NCBI RefSeq assembly: GCF_001429295.1
Contig: NZ_LMJL01000012.1
Span: 111,511 to 175,510 of the forward strand
Direction: 5' to 3'
Source: Flavobacterium sp. Root935
GTDB taxonomy: Bacteria > Bacteroidota > Bacteroidia > Flavobacteriales > Flavobacteriaceae
DNA: 64,000 nucleotides
This document shows positions 1 to 7,785 of the stretch, piece by piece (position 1 is the stretch's first letter; each line of letters starts with the position of its first letter). A program made the translations under genes and the position numbers. The notes under the pieces are model-generated. The model did no database searches. It was not told where the DNA came from and saw only the letters and a program-made list of their open reading frames with translations.

Positions 1-10
1 AAAAATTCCA

Positions 11-47
11 AAAACTCCAAAATCTTATGATTTGGGAGTTTTTTTTA
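11..47 (+). terminator. Terminator, probably of an RNA gene just left of the window
   Basis: AAAAACTCC and GGGAGTTTTT form a hairpin followed by a T-run. A near-identical terminator follows the degenerate tRNA at 389-425, so this copy probably ends an intact tRNA or RNA operon that lies just outside the window. Confidence 0.7.
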
Positions 48-59
48 TTTTAATCATTT

Positions 60-311
60 ATGGAATTCATTGTATATATACTTTTCAGCGAAACTAAAAA
101 TAAATTCTATATTGGCTTTACTTCAAATTTAGTTGAAAGGCTTGTAAGGCATAATCAAAAAAGTAAAGGTTTTACTGGAAGCGTTAATGACTGGCAAGTT
201 GTTTATACAGAAAATTACGAAACAAAAGAAACTGCTCATAAAAGAGAATTACAATTTAAATCTTGGAAAAGCAGAATTAAAATCGAAGAATTAATTAAAA
301 ATAAAAATTAG
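60..311 (+). CDS. GIY-YIG nuclease family protein, 83 aa
   Basis: Small single-domain GIY-YIG endonuclease of the UPF0213/URI type. The GIY-like strand (VYIL), FYIGFT, an Arg in ERLVRHN and a Glu in KRELQFKSW match the usual order of catalytic residues, and the 83-aa length is normal for these free-standing proteins. The stop codon TAG is the TAG of the TTAGCTC in the tRNA-like sequence that follows, so the gene runs straight into a tRNA remnant. The same terminator stands on both sides of the gene (11-47 and 389-425), which suggests a nuclease cassette inserted into or beside a tRNA. The substrate is unknown. The family call is firm; the mobile-cassette idea is inference. Confidence 0.85.
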   Translation: MEFIVYILFSETKNKFYIGFTSNLVERLVRHNQKSKGFTGSVNDWQVVYTENYETKETAHKRELQFKSWKSRIKIEELIKNKN

Positions 312-379
312 CTCAGCTATTTTTGAGCATTCCGATTTTTCATCGGAAGTGGTCGGGGGTTCGAACCCCTCATCGCCCA
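304..379 (+). pseudogene. Degenerate tRNA (intact T-arm and 3' acceptor strand)
   Basis: The 3' part has a good T-arm (GGGGG, TTCGAAC loop, CCCTC), then ATCGCCC and A as acceptor strand and discriminator. The 5' part starts TTAGCTCAG with a GAGC partner like a D-stem, but the matching 5' acceptor strand (expected GGGCGAT) is replaced by the A-rich end of the nuclease gene. The D-loop lacks GG and the anticodon arm is a 19-nt palindrome with an expanded geometry. It probably cannot work as a tRNA. Its identity cannot be assigned. Confidence 0.6.
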
Positions 380-388
380 CAAAATTTC

Positions 389-425
389 AAAACTCCAAAG
401 TCTTATGATTTTGGAGTTTTTTTTT
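389..425 (+). terminator. Terminator after the degenerate tRNA
   Basis: AAAACTCCAAA and TTTGGAGTTTT form an 11-bp stem followed by a T-run. It is nearly identical to the hairpin at 11-47. Confidence 0.8.
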
Positions 426-616
426 GCTTTACCTTTTTCTTTTCATACCTCAAATTTCATAAATGTTATAAACATTTTTAAATAGATATATATCCAATAG
501 CCTTAGTACGATATAAAATCCTATAATATTTTTTTTATTACATTTGGCAGAGATATTGTTTTGTTTAGCAGCTTTATTGCTAAACAGAAATCGATTCATC
601 AAACCCAAATCTTAAA

Positions 617-1816
617 ATGAAAAAAAAATTAATAACTCTTTTATTTGTCTTTACTGCGATAAATATATTTGGGCAAGCTCCCGCCAATAAAACTAATTAT
701 TCTAATAAAGGTTTAAGCGAAAGTGAAATTGTGACGAATAAAGCCATGAAACCACTTAAAAAAGTTGCATTAGACGAAGCATCGATCTTAATTTACGATT
801 ATGACGGTTCACTTTTTTCATATGATTTAGAGACTGAAACAATTGGCTGGACTGTAAAAGCTACAGATTCGCATACAGAAATGTGTGCCAATAAAGTAAC
901 AATAGCTGATGGAGTTGTTTATCTTCCGTTTATTAATGGTGAAATTTTTGCAATAGATAACGAGACCGGCAGTATTTTTTGGAAATCAAGATTAGGTAAT
1001 ATTACAGATCAAATTGTTTTAAAAGACCAGACTCCAGTTATACATAACGGAAAACTTTATATTACTGCTCAAAACCAAAATCAAGGCAGTAATTTATATG
1101 CCCTTGATATAAAAGACGGTAGTTTAGCATGGAATTATAAACTGGATTCGGCAAGCAACGATATTCCAGTACTTTTTTTTGATAACAAAATTTTTACCCA
1201 AAGCGGTTCAAATGTTTATAGTTTTGATGCAAATACAGGAAAAGTTCTCAACCAAAAAAACTTTGAGGGAACTATAAGCGGAAAGCCTGTAACAGATGGT
1301 CAAAATATATTTATTGCAAATGATAAAGATGTTCTTTTTGCTTTAAGTCCTGATAAATTAGATGTTGTTTGGCAGTTTAAATTAACTGAAAATCAATACA
1401 ATATTAAAGAACGCATACTTTGCAATGACAATAAACTTTATTTTGGAGCACAAGGAACCAATGTTTCTTCTCTTTATGCTGTTGATTCAAAAACTGGAAC
1501 TCAGCTATGGAAAACTGATTTTAAAGATGATAATATCGAATACATTATCAAAGAAAATGAGAATATTTGGGGTTACACCAAAAAAGCAAAACTTTTTGAA
1601 TTAGACTTAACAAATGGTGAAATAGCATTCGAAACTAAATTAACAACTCTGCCTGTTTCAAACATTGAATTTCCAAATGATGATAACTTGTTGTACTATT
1701 ATTGTGATGCGGGTTTAATTCAATTTGATTTGAGAGAAAAAGACGAAAATGTATATTATATGAGAACTTCTCTTCTGGATAATATCTACACCGCATATCT
1801 CAAAATAATTCGATAA
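617..1816 (+). CDS. Secreted PQQ-like beta-propeller repeat protein
   Basis: A 399-aa protein that starts with a Sec signal peptide (MKKKLITLLFVFTAINIFG, cleavage near GQA). The mature part is a series of beta-propeller blades of the PQQ/BamB type. Recurring units are IDNETGSIFWKS, LDIKDGSLAWNY, FDANTGKVLN and VDSKTGTQLWKT, about 40 residues apart, each with the typical hydrophobic-D-x-x-T/D-G-x-x-x-W pattern. Such proteins are periplasmic or outer-membrane-associated scaffolds. No lipobox is seen, so it is not a classical BamB lipoprotein. There is no C-terminal sorting domain, and it stands alone with no obvious operon partner. The exact role is unknown. Confidence 0.75.
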   Translation: MKKKLITLLFVFTAINIFGQAPANKTNYSNKGLSESEIVTNKAMKPLKKVALDEASILIYDYDGSLFSYDLETETIGWTVKATDSHTEMCANKVTIADGVVYLPFINGEIFAIDNETGSIFWKSRLGNITDQIVLKDQTPVIHNGKLYITAQNQNQGSNLYALDIKDGSLAWNYKLDSASNDIPVLFFDNKIFTQSGSNVYSFDANTGKVLNQKNFEGTISGKPVTDGQNIFIANDKDVLFALSPDKLDVVWQFKLTENQYNIKERILCNDNKLYFGAQGTNVSSLYAVDSKTGTQLWKTDFKDDNIEYIIKENENIWGYTKKAKLFELDLTNGEIAFETKLTTLPVSNIEFPNDDNLLYYYCDAGLIQFDLREKDENVYYMRTSLLDNIYTAYLKIIR

Positions 1817-1923
1817 TAAAAAACGTCTTAAATTTTATAAATGAAAAAAGCTTAAAGTAAAATTGTTGCAGATATTCAAAAAAAGCAATAAATTACATAA
1901 AATCTAAAAATTCATTATAGAAT

Positions 1924-2499
1924 ATGGAACAACAAAAAGACTGGTCAATAGACGAAATTCAGGATGTTTGGCAATTGGTTTCAAAACTACATGACGGACA
2001 AAAATATGGTGGTGTAAGTGAAGGGGAAAGAGTAGAGTATATCAATCATATAGGAAGTGTTGTTTTTGAAGTTTTAAACGCCACTCGATTAACAGAAAAC
2101 ATGAATTCTGATTTGGCTGTTAAATGTGCAATGCTCCATGACATAATAGAAGACACCACGTTTGATTATGAAAAAGTTAATGATTTATTTGGAAGCCAAG
2201 TTGCATCTGGAGTTCTGGCTTTAACCAAAAATGATCAAATAACTGATTCATTGGAAAAAATGCTGGATAGTCTTAACCGAATTAAACAGCAGCCTATAGA
2301 AGTTTGGGCGGTTAAAATGGCCGACAGAATATCAAATTTGTATGAGCCTCCATATTATTGGAATGACGAAAAAAAGTTGAAATACATTGAAGAAGCTGAA
2401 ATTATTCACAATGAACTGAAAGATGGAAATGAATATTTAGCAAGACGATTAAAAATTAAAATTAAAGAGTATTATCGTTTTCTAAGTACCTCAAATTAA
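1924..2499 (+). CDS. HD-domain hydrolase of the SpoT/MESH1 (alarmone hydrolase) type
   Basis: A 191-aa protein with the metal-binding HD signature of (p)ppGpp hydrolases: H42 in EYINHIGSV, H72-D73 and E76-D77 in LHDIIEDT, and the later Asp in VKMADRISNL, where the family normally reads KLADRLHN. It has no synthetase, TGS or ACT domain, so it fits the small alarmone hydrolase class that removes the 3' pyrophosphate of (p)ppGpp or cleaves related nucleotides in the cytoplasm. It is a single-gene unit closed by a strong terminator. The HD fold is certain; the alarmone substrate is inferred from the HDxxED motif. Confidence 0.75.
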   Translation: MEQQKDWSIDEIQDVWQLVSKLHDGQKYGGVSEGERVEYINHIGSVVFEVLNATRLTENMNSDLAVKCAMLHDIIEDTTFDYEKVNDLFGSQVASGVLALTKNDQITDSLEKMLDSLNRIKQQPIEVWAVKMADRISNLYEPPYYWNDEKKLKYIEEAEIIHNELKDGNEYLARRLKIKIKEYYRFLSTSN

Positions 2500-2515
2500 T
2501 TTCAGTCAACAAAAA

Positions 2516-2552
2516 ACAACCTCCAAAGAATTTCCTTTGGAGGTTGTTTTTT
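2516..2552 (+). terminator. Rho-independent terminator of the HD hydrolase gene
   Basis: ACAACCTCCAAAG and CTTTGGAGGTTGT form a perfect 13-bp stem with a 6-nt loop, followed by a T-run. Confidence 0.9.
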
Positions 2553-2717
2553 ATAAATTATTTCAAAATGGTTTCTATAATTTTGTTCTACTTCTATAAA
2601 TGAAAAAGTCTAATAATATCTATATGAGTTAAGATAAAAAAAACTACAAGACAAGTTGTGAATTAGAAATTGATTAACTTAGTATAATTGTATAATTGAA
2701 TCTAATGAAAATTAATT

Positions 2718-3113
2718 ATGAAAACGAAAATGATCTGGGCAAACTTAGTTTCGCATGATTTGCAAAAAACAATTCAGTTTTATACCGATTTAGGGTTCAA
2801 ACAAAACGGAAAAGAAACTAACGAATTAGTTAGTTTTGCTTTCGGCGACAATAACTTTATAATCAACTTTTTTATTGAAAAAAGACTTGAAAATGCTGTA
2901 AAAGGAAAACTTACCAATACAAAAAACGATAATGAAATTATATTTTCTTTATCGGCAGCAAGCAGGGAAGAAGTAGACCTTTGGTACGCAAAAGTCAAAG
3001 AAATTGGCGGAACTATTTTTTCTGAACCAGAAAATTTTGAAGCAGGCTATACTTTCGGTTTTGCTGATCCTGACGGACATAAATTTAATTTTCTGTATTG
3101 GCCTGGAATGTAG
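2718..3113 (+). CDS. VOC (glyoxalase/bleomycin-resistance fold) family protein
   Basis: A 131-aa protein with two beta-alpha-beta-beta-beta modules of the vicinal oxygen chelate fold. It opens with the characteristic MIWANLVSHDLQKTIQFYTDLGF, and the C-terminal FADPDGHKFNFLYW is the usual second-module ending. These cytoplasmic metalloenzymes or binding proteins include lactoylglutathione lyases and resistance proteins. The position-specific metal ligands are not all evident, so the activity cannot be named. It is monocistronic and converges on the gene that follows. Three more VOC proteins occur in the window, at 6853, 17019 and, more loosely, nearby operons. Confidence 0.75.
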   Translation: MKTKMIWANLVSHDLQKTIQFYTDLGFKQNGKETNELVSFAFGDNNFIINFFIEKRLENAVKGKLTNTKNDNEIIFSLSAASREEVDLWYAKVKEIGGTIFSEPENFEAGYTFGFADPDGHKFNFLYWPGM

Positions 3114-3130
3114 TTTTTTAGAAACTATAG

Positions 3131-4354
3131 CTACTCTTTGAGCTGGATTACAATTCCTCCAAATCTTGCTTCTTGTGCAAAAAACAATTTACCATCAATT
3201 ATACAATCACAAAATTGTTCGGTATCATTTTCTTTGATAACTTTTCCATCCTTATTTTTTGTAGCTGCTTTAAAACCGCCTGAGATTCCGAGGTTAGAAA
3301 ATTCAAGTATATTTCCATTAGTATCGTATGCGTCTTTAGCAGCACATTCTTGACAAATATATTTTGGATAGCGTCCATAATAACTCACTGGCTTAGAACA
3401 ATTGGCACACCATTGTTTTATTTCTTTCTTTTTATACTCATCACTCCAAACGCTTCCCTGCCACTCATTAATTTTTTCATATTCTTTAAATGAAGATTTT
3501 TGTTCCCTGCGTAATTCATTCAAATACTCTGTTATATGTTTTGCCAAAACCAATATTTTATGGTCAAAACCGTAATGTATATTATATTTTAAATACCATT
3601 TTTCCTCTTTAATAAAATCGTTCCAAAATTCATCTATATTATAATAAACAGCGATTTCATCATATTGTAATGACTGCCAATCTTCTTGTTTTGAAGGAAA
3701 TATGTCTCCTTTAGACAAAACAAATTCATCATTTACAAAAGTAAGTTTGAATGTGTAAAAAGCATCATAGTAGTAAATTATAACATCCTGATCTTTTAAC
3801 TGATTAATCTGAATCTTATAGAATTCAGCTAAATTTGGTTTAGCATTATATATTCTTATTCGATCTTCTAATTCTCTCTCAGAACGGTATTTACTTTCTA
3901 ATAAATTTTCATTTTTATCTTCATTAAAAGCGATCGAACGGCTTGAACTTATTAGATTGCCAGAAATATTGTCATATAACTCTTCAATGATTGAATCATT
4001 ATTGTTTTCAGGTTTAAAAACTCTTTGCGTGATCAATTTGTATTTTCCATCTTCACTTATTATTTCAATTTTATTGTAATTGAAATAATGCTTCCAATCT
4101 TCAAATTCTAAAATATGCAAGGTTTCTAAGTCGACTTTATACTGCTTAGTTGGAATAATAGTACCATTATAACCATGATTTTCCCATTTGGTTTCGTCTT
4201 TAATGCTTAGAGATACTATTAAGAGTTTAGATTCATAATCAATGAATGTCTGCGAAAATTCCCAACCGGCATCAGGTATTATTTCAAAATCACCATACTC
4301 ACATTTCCTTGGACTGAAAAAACTGCTTTTTATTATTTTCATTTCTATGCACAA
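3131..4354 (-). CDS. Hypothetical protein with a C-terminal four-cysteine zinc ribbon
   Basis: About 403-407 aa and not assigned to a named family. The first 280 residues are acidic and aromatic-rich with many beta strands. Around residue 318 there is a zinc-ribbon-like element, WCANCSKP followed some 17 residues later by YICQECAAKD. It resembles the small treble-clef or ribbon found in proteins that recognise other proteins or nucleic acid. There is no signal peptide and no membrane segment, so it is probably cytoplasmic. An internal Met four codons in (4342) is an equally good start, since MKIIKSS looks like a normal N-terminus. No operon partner is visible. Confidence 0.6.
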   Translation of the reverse strand: MCIEMKIIKSSFFSPRKCEYGDFEIIPDAGWEFSQTFIDYESKLLIVSLSIKDETKWENHGYNGTIIPTKQYKVDLETLHILEFEDWKHYFNYNKIEIISEDGKYKLITQRVFKPENNNDSIIEELYDNISGNLISSSRSIAFNEDKNENLLESKYRSERELEDRIRIYNAKPNLAEFYKIQINQLKDQDVIIYYYDAFYTFKLTFVNDEFVLSKGDIFPSKQEDWQSLQYDEIAVYYNIDEFWNDFIKEEKWYLKYNIHYGFDHKILVLAKHITEYLNELRREQKSSFKEYEKINEWQGSVWSDEYKKKEIKQWCANCSKPVSYYGRYPKYICQECAAKDAYDTNGNILEFSNLGISGGFKAATKNKDGKVIKENDTEQFCDCIIDGKLFFAQEARFGGIVIQLKE

Positions 4355-4415
4355 AAAGATTTCTAACGCAAAGTAAGAATAAAGGGGCGCCTAATAAATT
4401 TTATTCAATTCTTTT

Positions 4416-4460
4416 TTTGCCATATGACAAATTTCGATTAAAAACTTATAACTAACTTTC
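4416..4460 (+). promoter_or_regulatory. Crp/Fnr-type operator plus -7 box for the regulator gene
   Basis: TTTGCCATATGACAAA (4416-4431) is a 16-bp, 7-2-7 palindrome with one imperfect pair. Exactly 21 nt later is TAACTTTC (4453-4460), a -7 box of the Bacteroidota type (TAnnTTTG). The ATG follows at 4465, implying an almost leaderless mRNA. The same operator and spacing recur at 5043-5087 and, with another sequence, at 23062-23106. Confidence 0.7.
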
Positions 4461-4464
4461 GTGC

Positions 4465-5034
4465 ATGAAAGAATTAGTAGAATATATATTGCAGTTTGGC
4501 AGTTTAAATCAGCACCAGATTGATTTAATTTTAAGCAAAGCCCAAGTAAAAGATATTAGCAAGGATAATTATTTTTCTGAAGCTGGTAAAATTTCCGTAG
4601 AAGTTGGTTTCATTATCGACGGAATCATGAGAGTCTGTTACTACAATAATAAAGGCGAAGAAATTACTAAATATTTTATAGATGAAAATAATCTTGTAGT
4701 CGATTTAGAAAGTTTCGAAAACAGTATTTGTTCTTCTGCCTACGTTCAAGCTGTTACCGATTGTAAAATGATTGTTTTTTCTAAAAAAGATTGGGAAGAA
4801 CTATTAAATACAATTATTGGCTGGGACAAAATAGTTCATAAAATTATCAATAAAGCTTTGATTCAGAAAGTGGCTAGAAGAAGTCCGCTGGTTTCAGAAG
4901 ATGCTACAACACGTTATTTATCTTTTATGGAAATGTTTCCAAAAGTAATTAATCGCGTCCCGCTTTCTTATTTGGCTTCTTATTTAGGTATCACGCAATC
5001 TTCTTTGAGCAGAATTAGAAAAAATATCCGTTAA
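4465..5034 (+). CDS. Crp/Fnr family transcriptional regulator
   Basis: A 189-aa protein with an N-terminal cyclic-nucleotide-binding (cupin) domain, residues about 10-125, and a short C-terminal helix-turn-helix. The HTH ends SYLASYLGITQSSLSRIRKN, the usual recognition helix of the Crp/Fnr proteins of Bacteroidota. The canonical cAMP phosphate-binding RxA motif is not obvious, so the effector is unknown. A palindrome sits upstream of this gene and again upstream of the following SDR oxidoreductase gene at the same distance from the -7 box. That suggests it activates both itself and its neighbour. Size and architecture are normal for the family. Confidence 0.85.
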   Translation: MKELVEYILQFGSLNQHQIDLILSKAQVKDISKDNYFSEAGKISVEVGFIIDGIMRVCYYNNKGEEITKYFIDENNLVVDLESFENSICSSAYVQAVTDCKMIVFSKKDWEELLNTIIGWDKIVHKIINKALIQKVARRSPLVSEDATTRYLSFMEMFPKVINRVPLSYLASYLGITQSSLSRIRKNIR

Positions 5035-5042
5035 AGTTGCTT

Positions 5043-5087
5043 TTTGCCAAATGGCAAATGTTTTTGTTTTTTATCAACGCAACTTTG
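5043..5087 (+). promoter_or_regulatory. Second copy of the Crp/Fnr operator, promoter of the SDR gene
   Basis: TTTGCCAAATGGCAAA (5043-5058) is a perfect 7-2-7 palindrome and matches the operator at 4416 in 14 of 16 positions. After 21 nt comes CAACTTTG (5080-5087), close to the TAnnTTTG -7 box. The SDR start codon is at 5115. Confidence 0.75.
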
Positions 5088-5114
5088 TAATCAATAATTT
5101 AAAAAGATAAAAAA

Positions 5115-5852
5115 ATGGATTCAGTATTAATTACAGGCGCAAATAGAAGCATTGGTTTAGAAACGGCAAAACAACTTTCACAAAAAGGATTGTTTGTTTA
5201 TTTAGGAAGCCGCGATCTTCAAAAAGGAGAGGAAGTAGTAAACAAACTAACTCACGAAGGTTTTAATAATATTAAAGCAATTCAGATTGATGTAACAAAC
5301 GCGGATAGTGTTTTAAGTGCAAAAGAAATTATAGAAAACGAGCAGGGAAAATTAGATGTTCTAATTAATAATGCTGGAGTTCTAGGAGATGTACCGCAAG
5401 ATTCTTCAACAACTTCTGTCGAAAAAATCCAACAGACATTTGATACTAACTTTTTTGGTGTTATTAGAGTTACTCAGACTTTTTTAGAACTGCTTAAAAA
5501 ATCAAAAAATCCGAGAATTAGTAATATTACTTCTGGTTTGGGTTCGCTTACTTTACACAGCGATCCAGCTTGGAAATATTATGCGATAAAAGCAGTTTCA
5601 TACGTTTCGTCAAAAACGGCTTTAAATGCTTTTACAGTTACTTTGGCTTATGAATTAAAAGATTTAGGTTTTAAAGTAAATTCAATTGATCCAGGCTATA
5701 CTGCTACAGATTTTAATCATCACAGCGGACCTGGAAGCGTAGAAAGTGCGGCGAGTTTTATTATAAAACATACTGTAACTGATGAAAACGGACCAACTGG
5801 AAAATTCTTTAGTAATGATATTGAAGACGAAAGCGAAGAAAGTCCTTGGTAA
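5115..5852 (+). CDS. Short-chain dehydrogenase/reductase (SDR)
   Basis: A 245-aa NAD(P)-dependent oxidoreductase of the classical SDR family. The cofactor motif appears as TGANRSIG near residue 7 (family TGxxxGIG) and NNAG at about residue 89. The catalytic Ser is in the ITSGLGS region, with a Tyr and Lys in YVSSKTALNAFTVTLA, where the usual Tyr of YxxxK appears as YVSSK. The substrate is unknown; related carbonyl reductases handle ketones and quinones. It lies 80 bp after a Crp/Fnr regulator gene whose putative operator overlaps this promoter, so expression is probably controlled by that neighbour. Confidence 0.88.
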   Translation: MDSVLITGANRSIGLETAKQLSQKGLFVYLGSRDLQKGEEVVNKLTHEGFNNIKAIQIDVTNADSVLSAKEIIENEQGKLDVLINNAGVLGDVPQDSSTTSVEKIQQTFDTNFFGVIRVTQTFLELLKKSKNPRISNITSGLGSLTLHSDPAWKYYAIKAVSYVSSKTALNAFTVTLAYELKDLGFKVNSIDPGYTATDFNHHSGPGSVESAASFIIKHTVTDENGPTGKFFSNDIEDESEESPW

Positions 5853-5864
5853 TAAAACCATATT

Positions 5865-5899
5865 AAAACCTCTAAAGTCTTTGATTTTGGAGGTTTTTA
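5865..5899 (+). terminator. Terminator of the SDR gene
   Basis: AAAACCTCTAAA and TTTGGAGGTTTT pair with one mismatch and are followed by T's, just after the stop codon. Confidence 0.75.
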
Positions 5900-5970
5900 A
5901 TTTAATAACCATCTTTAAAAAAATAAAAGTGGTAATTTTGATTCAGATTTAATTCTAAAGAAAACAAATT

Positions 5971-6735
5971 ATGTCAATTACAACAGAAGCAGAATTAGCA
6001 GGAATGAAAAAAGCAAGTGAAGCAGTTGCATTCACTTTAAAAGAAATGAGAAAATTTGCCAAACCGGGCATGTCAACCAAAGAATTGGATGATTATGGCG
6101 GACAAATTCTAAATGATCTCGGCGCTAAATCTGCACCTTATTTGACTTACGGTTTTCCTGGATGGACTTGCATTAGTGTTGATAATGAGTTTTGTCATGG
6201 CATTCCATCTGAGACTAGAATTTTGAAAGAGGGAGATTTAATTAATATTGATGTTTCCGCAGAATTAGACGGTTTCTGGTCAGACAACGGCGGCTCTTTT
6301 GTAATTGGTTCTGATGTAAACGAACATCAAAAATTGGTTGAAGCTTCGAGACAAATCTTGTACAAAGCCATTCATAATATAAAAGGAGGCGTTCGTATTT
6401 CTGATATTGGTTTTTTAATAGAAACTGAAGCTAAAAAAAGAGGATACAAAGTTATAAAAAACCTTACTGGGCATGGAGTAGGGCGAAGCCTTCACGAAGC
6501 ACCGCACGAAATAGCCAATTATAGAGATCGTTTTAATGTCACGAGATTTAAAAAGAATTCTGTAGTTGCCATAGAAACGTTTATTTCAACAACGTCAACT
6601 TATGCGGAGACTTTGCAAGACGGCTGGACAATGGTAGGAAATAAAGGCGGTTTTATGGCACAACACGAACATACAATTGTAGTGACAGAAGGCAAACCAA
6701 TCATTTTAACCGAAATGAATGAAATCTGGAATTAA
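5971..6735 (+). CDS. map: Type I methionine aminopeptidase (stand-alone copy)
   Basis: A 254-aa cytoplasmic metalloenzyme that removes the N-terminal Met from new proteins. All five metal ligands of the pita-bread fold can be placed: D94, D105, H168 (in GHGVGRSLHE), E202 (in IETF) and E233 (in QHEHT). Their spacing matches the E. coli enzyme closely. HGIPSE at about residues 76-81 supplies the substrate-side His. Start and length are typical of type Ia. This gene is not beside secY or infA, where the housekeeping copy usually sits, so it may be an additional paralogue. It has its own terminator. Confidence 0.92.
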   Translation: MSITTEAELAGMKKASEAVAFTLKEMRKFAKPGMSTKELDDYGGQILNDLGAKSAPYLTYGFPGWTCISVDNEFCHGIPSETRILKEGDLINIDVSAELDGFWSDNGGSFVIGSDVNEHQKLVEASRQILYKAIHNIKGGVRISDIGFLIETEAKKRGYKVIKNLTGHGVGRSLHEAPHEIANYRDRFNVTRFKKNSVVAIETFISTTSTYAETLQDGWTMVGNKGGFMAQHEHTIVVTEGKPIILTEMNEIWN

Positions 6736-6751
6736 CCCAAACATAAAACTA

Positions 6752-6785
6752 AAAAACTCCATTAGAAATAGTGGAGTTTTTTTTA
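6752..6785 (+). terminator. Terminator of map
   Basis: AAAAACTCCA and TGGAGTTTTT form a hairpin with a 10-nt loop and a T-run. Confidence 0.85.
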
Positions 6786-6794
6786 TATCTCAAG

Positions 6795-6846
6795 ATCAAC
6801 CATCAACCATCAACCATCAACCATCAACCATCAACCATTAACCATT
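6795..6846. repeat. Tandem heptamer array, CATCAAC type
   Basis: At least six near-perfect ATCAACC units repeated every 7 bp, followed by two diverged units (ATTAACC). It lies between map and the next, convergent gene. It has no long spacers, so it is a microsatellite-like array and not a CRISPR. It belongs to a class of 7-bp-period intergenic repeats seen all through the window. Confidence 0.9.
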
Positions 6847-6852
6847 AAAAAT

Positions 6853-7260
6853 TTAAATCGGTTCCCAAAGCTCAATTTTATTGCCTTCAGTATCCATTAT
6901 ATGTACAAATTTTCCATAATCGTAAGTTTCGATATCATCTAAGATTGTTACTCCATTTTGTTTGAGTTTTTCTAAAAGACCTTCGATATTTTGAACACGG
7001 TAATTAACCATAAAGTCTTTTTTAGACGGAGAAAAGTATTCATCTCCTTTCTTAAAAGGACACCATTGAGTCGATTCGATTTGCTCTGGATTATCAAGAT
7101 TTCTCGATTCAAAACTTGCTGAACCCCAATCATTAATCTCTAATCCTAAATTTTTGGCGTACCAATCTTTAGTTTCCTTTGGATTGTCTAGAAAAAAGAA
7201 AATACCGCCAATTCCGGTCACTTTTGGAGTGTTGTCGTTTGAATGGTTTTGGTTTTCCAT
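6853..7260 (-). CDS. VOC family protein
   Basis: A 135-aa vicinal oxygen chelate fold protein. GIGGIFFFLDNPKETKDWY is the family's opening strand and helix, and FVHIMDTEGNKIELWEP is the usual closing strand with the putative Glu metal ligand in ELWEP. It is the glyoxalase-like type, cytoplasmic and with unknown substrate. It is a single gene preceded by the CATCAAC repeat array on its downstream side. Length is normal. A short Asn-rich N-terminal tail (MENQNHSNDNT) precedes the domain, and a later start is not needed. Confidence 0.78.
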   Translation of the reverse strand: MENQNHSNDNTPKVTGIGGIFFFLDNPKETKDWYAKNLGLEINDWGSASFESRNLDNPEQIESTQWCPFKKGDEYFSPSKKDFMVNYRVQNIEGLLEKLKQNGVTILDDIETYDYGKFVHIMDTEGNKIELWEPI

Positions 7261-7392
7261 ATAAATAGTTTTTTAGTTAGCAAAAATTGACATTAATAAA
7301 ACAAATCTAAGGTATAAATAATTCTTGTATTGGAGTTTTTTTAGTTTTGAATTATCTTTACCTTAAAACCTAAATTATCTAAAAAGCGTGAA

Positions 7393-7743
7393 ATGAAAAA
7401 CGAAAGAGTATATAAATTACTATTTTCAAGCGTTTATCCTTTATATATTCAAAAGGCAGAAAAGAAAGGAAGAACTAAAGAAGAAGTAGATACAATAACA
7501 AAATGGTTAACAGGATATAGCGACGAACAACTTAAAGCTCAAATTGAGAAAAAGGCAGACTTTGAAACCTTCTTTGCAGAAGCTCCAAAATTGAATCCGA
7601 ATGTATCCAAAATTACTGGTTTAATATGTGGTTATCGTGTGGAAGAAATTGAAGATCCGCTAATGCAGAAAGTTCGTTATTTAGATAAATTAATAGACGA
7701 ATTGGCAAAAGGAAAAAAGATGGAAAAGATTTTAAGAGAGTAA
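7393..7743 (+). CDS. DUF2200 family protein
   Basis: A 116-aa conserved cytoplasmic protein recognised from its whole length: [20 protein letters not shown] at the start, ITKWLTGYS near residue 40 and [20 protein letters not shown] near residue 75. These are the hallmark segments of DUF2200, a family found widely in bacteria without known function. It is mostly helical and highly charged, with no signal peptide. The gene is a single transcription unit converging on the DUF4256 gene, and a shared hairpin terminator separates them. Confidence 0.85.
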   Translation: MKNERVYKLLFSSVYPLYIQKAEKKGRTKEEVDTITKWLTGYSDEQLKAQIEKKADFETFFAEAPKLNPNVSKITGLICGYRVEEIEDPLMQKVRYLDKLIDELAKGKKMEKILRE

Positions 7744-7747
7744 AAAC

Positions 7748-7778
7748 AAAACCTCCAAATGAATTATTTGAAGGTTTT
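7748..7778. terminator. Bidirectional terminator between DUF2200 and DUF4256 genes
   Basis: AAAACCTCCAAAT and ATTTGAAGGTTTT form a 13-bp stem with one mismatch, with A's on one side and T's on the other. It lies between two convergent stop codons. Confidence 0.8.
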
Positions 7779-7785
7779 AATCTTT

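Noticed and set aside
304..379. Functional tRNA
   Set aside because: 5' acceptor strand missing, D-loop without GG, anticodon arm of wrong geometry. Only the T-arm and 3' strand are intact.
6795..6846. CRISPR-like array at the CATCAAC repeats
   Set aside because: Units are 7 bp in tandem without spacers. No cas genes are in the window.
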